In this document: positions 25,877 to 27,474 of the stretch, in pieces
Numbering within the stretch: the first letter of the stretch is position 1
How the letters are laid out: every line of letters starts with the position of its first letter
NCBI GenBank assembly: GCA_021809365.1
Contig: JAKBAC010000012.1
Location: forward strand, 1 to 27,474
Reading direction: 5' to 3'
From: Planctomycetota bacterium
GTDB taxonomy: Bacteria; Planctomycetota; Phycisphaerae; WQYP01
Length of the DNA stretch: 27,474 nt
The notes under the pieces: model-generated
Databases searched by the model: none
What the model saw: the letters and a program-made list of their open reading frames with translations, nothing else
What the model was told of the DNA's origin: nothing
Made by a program: the position numbers and the translations under genes

Positions 25877-26127
25877 GTGCGGCGAAGACCGCCAGAGTGA
25901 TAGAGGGTGTTAGAGAGCGATAGAGAGTGCAAGCTGGTCGGGCCCCGTGGTTGTAAACGGGGATCGATTATGACAAGTGAATATGGATTGTGTATGGCGC
26001 AGACCCGCCGCTTCCCGGGCACAACTTGGAGGTCTGTGCTGGCGAGATCTGCACCGTACACTATCACTAAACTCGTTTCCTCCTCCGCCAGGCCGTGTGG
26101 ACCTACCCTCCTCCACACGGCTTTTTT
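25877..26127 (+). ncRNA. Putative structured small RNA or terminator-ending leader upstream of citrate synthase
   Basis: A plus-strand stretch of ~250 bases with a promoter-like TATAGT (25864-25869) at its left and an intrinsic terminator at its right. Complementary pairs visible by eye: GCGG/CCGC (25879-25882 with 25889-25892); AGTGATAG (25896-25903) with CTATCACT (26061-26068), a long-range closing helix; CCCCGT/ACGGGG (25943-25948 with 25957-25962), lengthened by TGGTCG/CGATTA (25935-25940 with 25965-25970); GTGTATG (25990-25996) with CGTACAC (26055-26061), sharing only base 26061 with the closing helix; and GCGCAGACC (25997-26005) with GGTCTGTGC (26031-26039). Two CCUCC-type stretches (26079-26086, and 26106-26111 in the terminator loop) appear unpaired. 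No good coding frame fits. I do not recognise tmRNA, RNase P, SRP, 6S or a common riboswitch. The exact 5' end is a guess. Confidence 0.5.
26092..26127 (+). terminator. Intrinsic terminator upstream of citrate synthase
   Basis: GCCGTGTGGA (26092-26101) pairs perfectly with TCCACACGGC (26112-26121), 10 bp with a 10-base loop, followed by TTTTTT (26122-26127). It works on the plus strand only. As the next gene (citrate synthase) starts 75 bases later and the previous gene is on the other strand, it must end a non-coding transcript or an attenuated leader. Confidence 0.85.
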
Positions 26128-26202
26128 ATTGCGCTTAAAACTGTACGCGCCGAATGATAGTGTGTATTATTAACGAGACTGGTAATCGTGCAGGAGTGAT
26201 AT

Positions 26203-27342
26203 ATGACGCAGGCAACCACGACAAGCAACCCGGGGACAAACAGCGGTCTGCGTGATGTGGTGGCATTAACATCGTCGATCTGTTCCATAGAAAATGGCGT
26301 TTTGGCATATCGTGGAATCGTGATTGATGAACTGGCGGAAAATTCCACCTTTGAAGAGGTGGTCTTTTTGCTCTGGTACGGCAAATTGCCGTCGCGCGCG
26401 GAGCTTGATAATTTTCGGCGCTCCATTGCGCAACAGTCGCAATTGCCCGATGCCCTGCTGGCCATGATGAAATCCTTCCCACGTCGCACGACGCCGATGG
26501 AAGCGGTTCGCACGGCTGCCAGCGCCATGGCCATGTTTGACGCGGAATCGGAAGACATGTCCAACGCGGCCAATCAACGTAAATCCGTTCGCATTCTGGG
26601 TCAATTGGCGAGCATCGTGGCGGCTTATGATCGGATTCGCAATGATCGCGAACCTCTGGCACCGCGGAGGGATCTGAATCTGGCGGCGAATTTCCTGTAC
26701 ATGCTTACGGGACGGGCACCGGAACCGCTGGCAACGCGGGCATTGGACAAGGCCTATATTCTTCACGCGGATCATGAACTTAACGCCAGCACGTTTGCCG
26801 CGCGCGTTGCCGCCGGCACATTGACGGATATGCACTCGGCACTGGTGGCGGCGATCTGTGCTCTCAAAGGCCCGCTGCACGGCGGTGCCAACGAGCAGGT
26901 GATGCGCATGCTCAATGAAATCGGCAAACCTGAAACCGTGGAGCCGTACATCCGCGCCAAGATGGATAACCATGAAAAGATCATGGGCTTTGGACATGCG
27001 GTCTATAAAAACGGCGACCCGCGGGCGGGGCACCTGAAGGAAATGTCGCGGCAATTGGGCGTTCTGACCGGGCAGCAGTGCTGGTATGATATGTCCATCC
27101 GCATTGAAGAATTGGTGTTCAGAACCAAGAATTTAAGACCCAACGTCGATTTCTACAGCGCTTCGGTCTATCATTATCTCAACATTCCAGCGGATCTTTT
27201 TACGCCGATTTTCGCAATCAGCCGAACCAGCGGATGGATTGCCCATATTCTCGAGCAATACGCCAACAATAAATTGATTCGTCCGCGCGCGGAGTATATT
27301 GGTCCGCGAAATCAGCATTGGACATCGTCGGATTCGCGCTGA
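26203..27342 (+). CDS. gltA: Citrate synthase
   Basis: A 379-residue citrate synthase of the short (Bacillus CitZ-like) type, condensing acetyl-CoA with oxaloacetate to start the TCA cycle. Catalytic residues are visible: His226 in GPLHGGANEQ, His265 in MGFGHAVYKNGDPR and Asp316 in NVDFYSASVYHYLNIP, plus ILHADHELNAST (187-198). A 2-methylcitrate synthase activity cannot be excluded, as the two share this size and these motifs. The N-terminal ~15 residues are Ser/Thr-rich and probably disordered. The ATG has AGGAG six bases upstream. A strong terminator ends 75 bases before it; TATTAT at 26165-26170 might be its own -10. No neighbouring TCA gene is visible. Confidence 0.94.
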   Translation: MTQATTTSNPGTNSGLRDVVALTSSICSIENGVLAYRGIVIDELAENSTFEEVVFLLWYGKLPSRAELDNFRRSIAQQSQLPDALLAMMKSFPRRTTPMEAVRTAASAMAMFDAESEDMSNAANQRKSVRILGQLASIVAAYDRIRNDREPLAPRRDLNLAANFLYMLTGRAPEPLATRALDKAYILHADHELNASTFAARVAAGTLTDMHSALVAAICALKGPLHGGANEQVMRMLNEIGKPETVEPYIRAKMDNHEKIMGFGHAVYKNGDPRAGHLKEMSRQLGVLTGQQCWYDMSIRIEELVFRTKNLRPNVDFYSASVYHYLNIPADLFTPIFAISRTSGWIAHILEQYANNKLIRPRAEYIGPRNQHWTSSDSR

Positions 27343-27425
27343 TGGGCGGATAAGGCGTGGCCGCGACGAGGGTATCCGCTGGACCTTTGGCGTGGATCGG
27401 ATGGTTGAGATGGAAGGTACCGAAT

Positions 27426-27474
27426 GTGATCATTGAGAATGGGAATTCGATTACAAGGATTCAATTGGCATGGC
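27426..27474 (+). CDS. Possible start of a gene cut by the right edge
   Basis: A GTG at 27426, with AAGG eight bases upstream (27414-27417), opens a frame without stops to the window end, encoding about 16 residues beginning (M)IIENGNSITRIQLAW. This is too short to identify. The preceding 83 bases after citrate synthase hold no clear terminator. Confidence 0.3.
   Translation, partial: MIIENGNSITRIQLAW

Noticed and set aside
25877..26127. tmRNA, RNase P, SRP RNA, 6S RNA or a TPP, cobalamin, FMN, glycine or c-di-GMP riboswitch
   Set aside because: The conserved cores I know for these (for example GAGGAAAGUCC of RNase P, the tRNA-like CCA end and tag frame of tmRNA) are not present. 6S cannot be fully excluded, but a single long hairpin with a central bubble is not what the pairings suggest.
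25907..26173. 88-codon plus-strand frame through the putative RNA and its terminator
   Set aside because: It runs across the intrinsic terminator, lacks an SD and has no domain-like pattern; RNA structure explains the region better.
26266..27054. 262-codon minus-strand frame antisense to citrate synthase
   Set aside because: It is a complete shadow of gltA, whose catalytic motifs are intact; the antisense product resembles nothing and has no SD.
1..27474. CRISPR array, tRNA/rRNA genes, insertion sequence or prophage
   Set aside because: No regularly spaced repeats, no tRNA-like TTCGA-type arms with CCA, no rRNA stretches and no transposase or integrase frame were seen.

Overview
The window looks like a piece of a Gram-negative bacterial chromosome of moderate GC, most likely a planctomycete of the Phycisphaerae type. 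This is inferred from a secreted protease ending in a PEP-CTERM-like tail, lipid A and lipoprotein maturation genes (lpxI, lnt), a membrane PIN/TRAM protein and a HEAT-repeat lipoprotein. I cannot confirm the taxon without a search. No tRNA, rRNA, CRISPR array, transposase or integrase is visible; apart from the unplaced gene at the left edge and the secreted protease, it reads as core chromosome.

Layout. 2-610 is the end of an unrecognised gene that enters from the left edge. 827-8483 is a four-gene minus-strand operon, read from right to left: a large transglutaminase-like/DUF2126 protein, a circularly permuted ATP-grasp/alpha-E fusion, a small transglutaminase-like protein, and an SRAP (YedK/HMCES) protein. 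8484-9260 is a gene-poor spacer with a short repeated motif. It precedes a secreted G1-type (eqolisin) glutamic peptidase (+), which converges on an exported beta-carbonic anhydrase (-). 11254-15170 is a tight sugar-phosphate operon (transaldolase, glucose-6-phosphate isomerase, PfkB/KDG-kinase-like), followed on the same strand by lnt, a HEAT-repeat lipoprotein and a PIN/TRAM membrane protein. Then come minus-strand doxX-like, dapA and pdxJ genes, the divergent hisD-lpxI pair (+), and a GT87 membrane glycosyltransferase (-). The right end holds citrate synthase (+) and probably the first codons of another gene.

How the genes fit together. The operon at 827-8483 is the least understood unit: a putative ATP-dependent peptide/amide ligase with two different transglutaminase-fold proteins and, translationally linked, a DNA-abasic-site SRAP protein. 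The tal-pgi-kinase operon and citrate synthase cover central carbon metabolism. dapA, pdxJ and hisD are biosynthetic; lpxI, lnt and GT87 serve the envelope.

The most interesting non-coding element lies upstream of citrate synthase, about 25877-26127. It has a weak promoter-like box, several long-range complementary helices and a textbook intrinsic terminator, so it is probably a structured small RNA or a terminator-ending leader. It presents two CCUCC-type stretches that could pair with Shine-Dalgarno sequences. The transaldolase operon also has a terminator-like hairpin in its leader.
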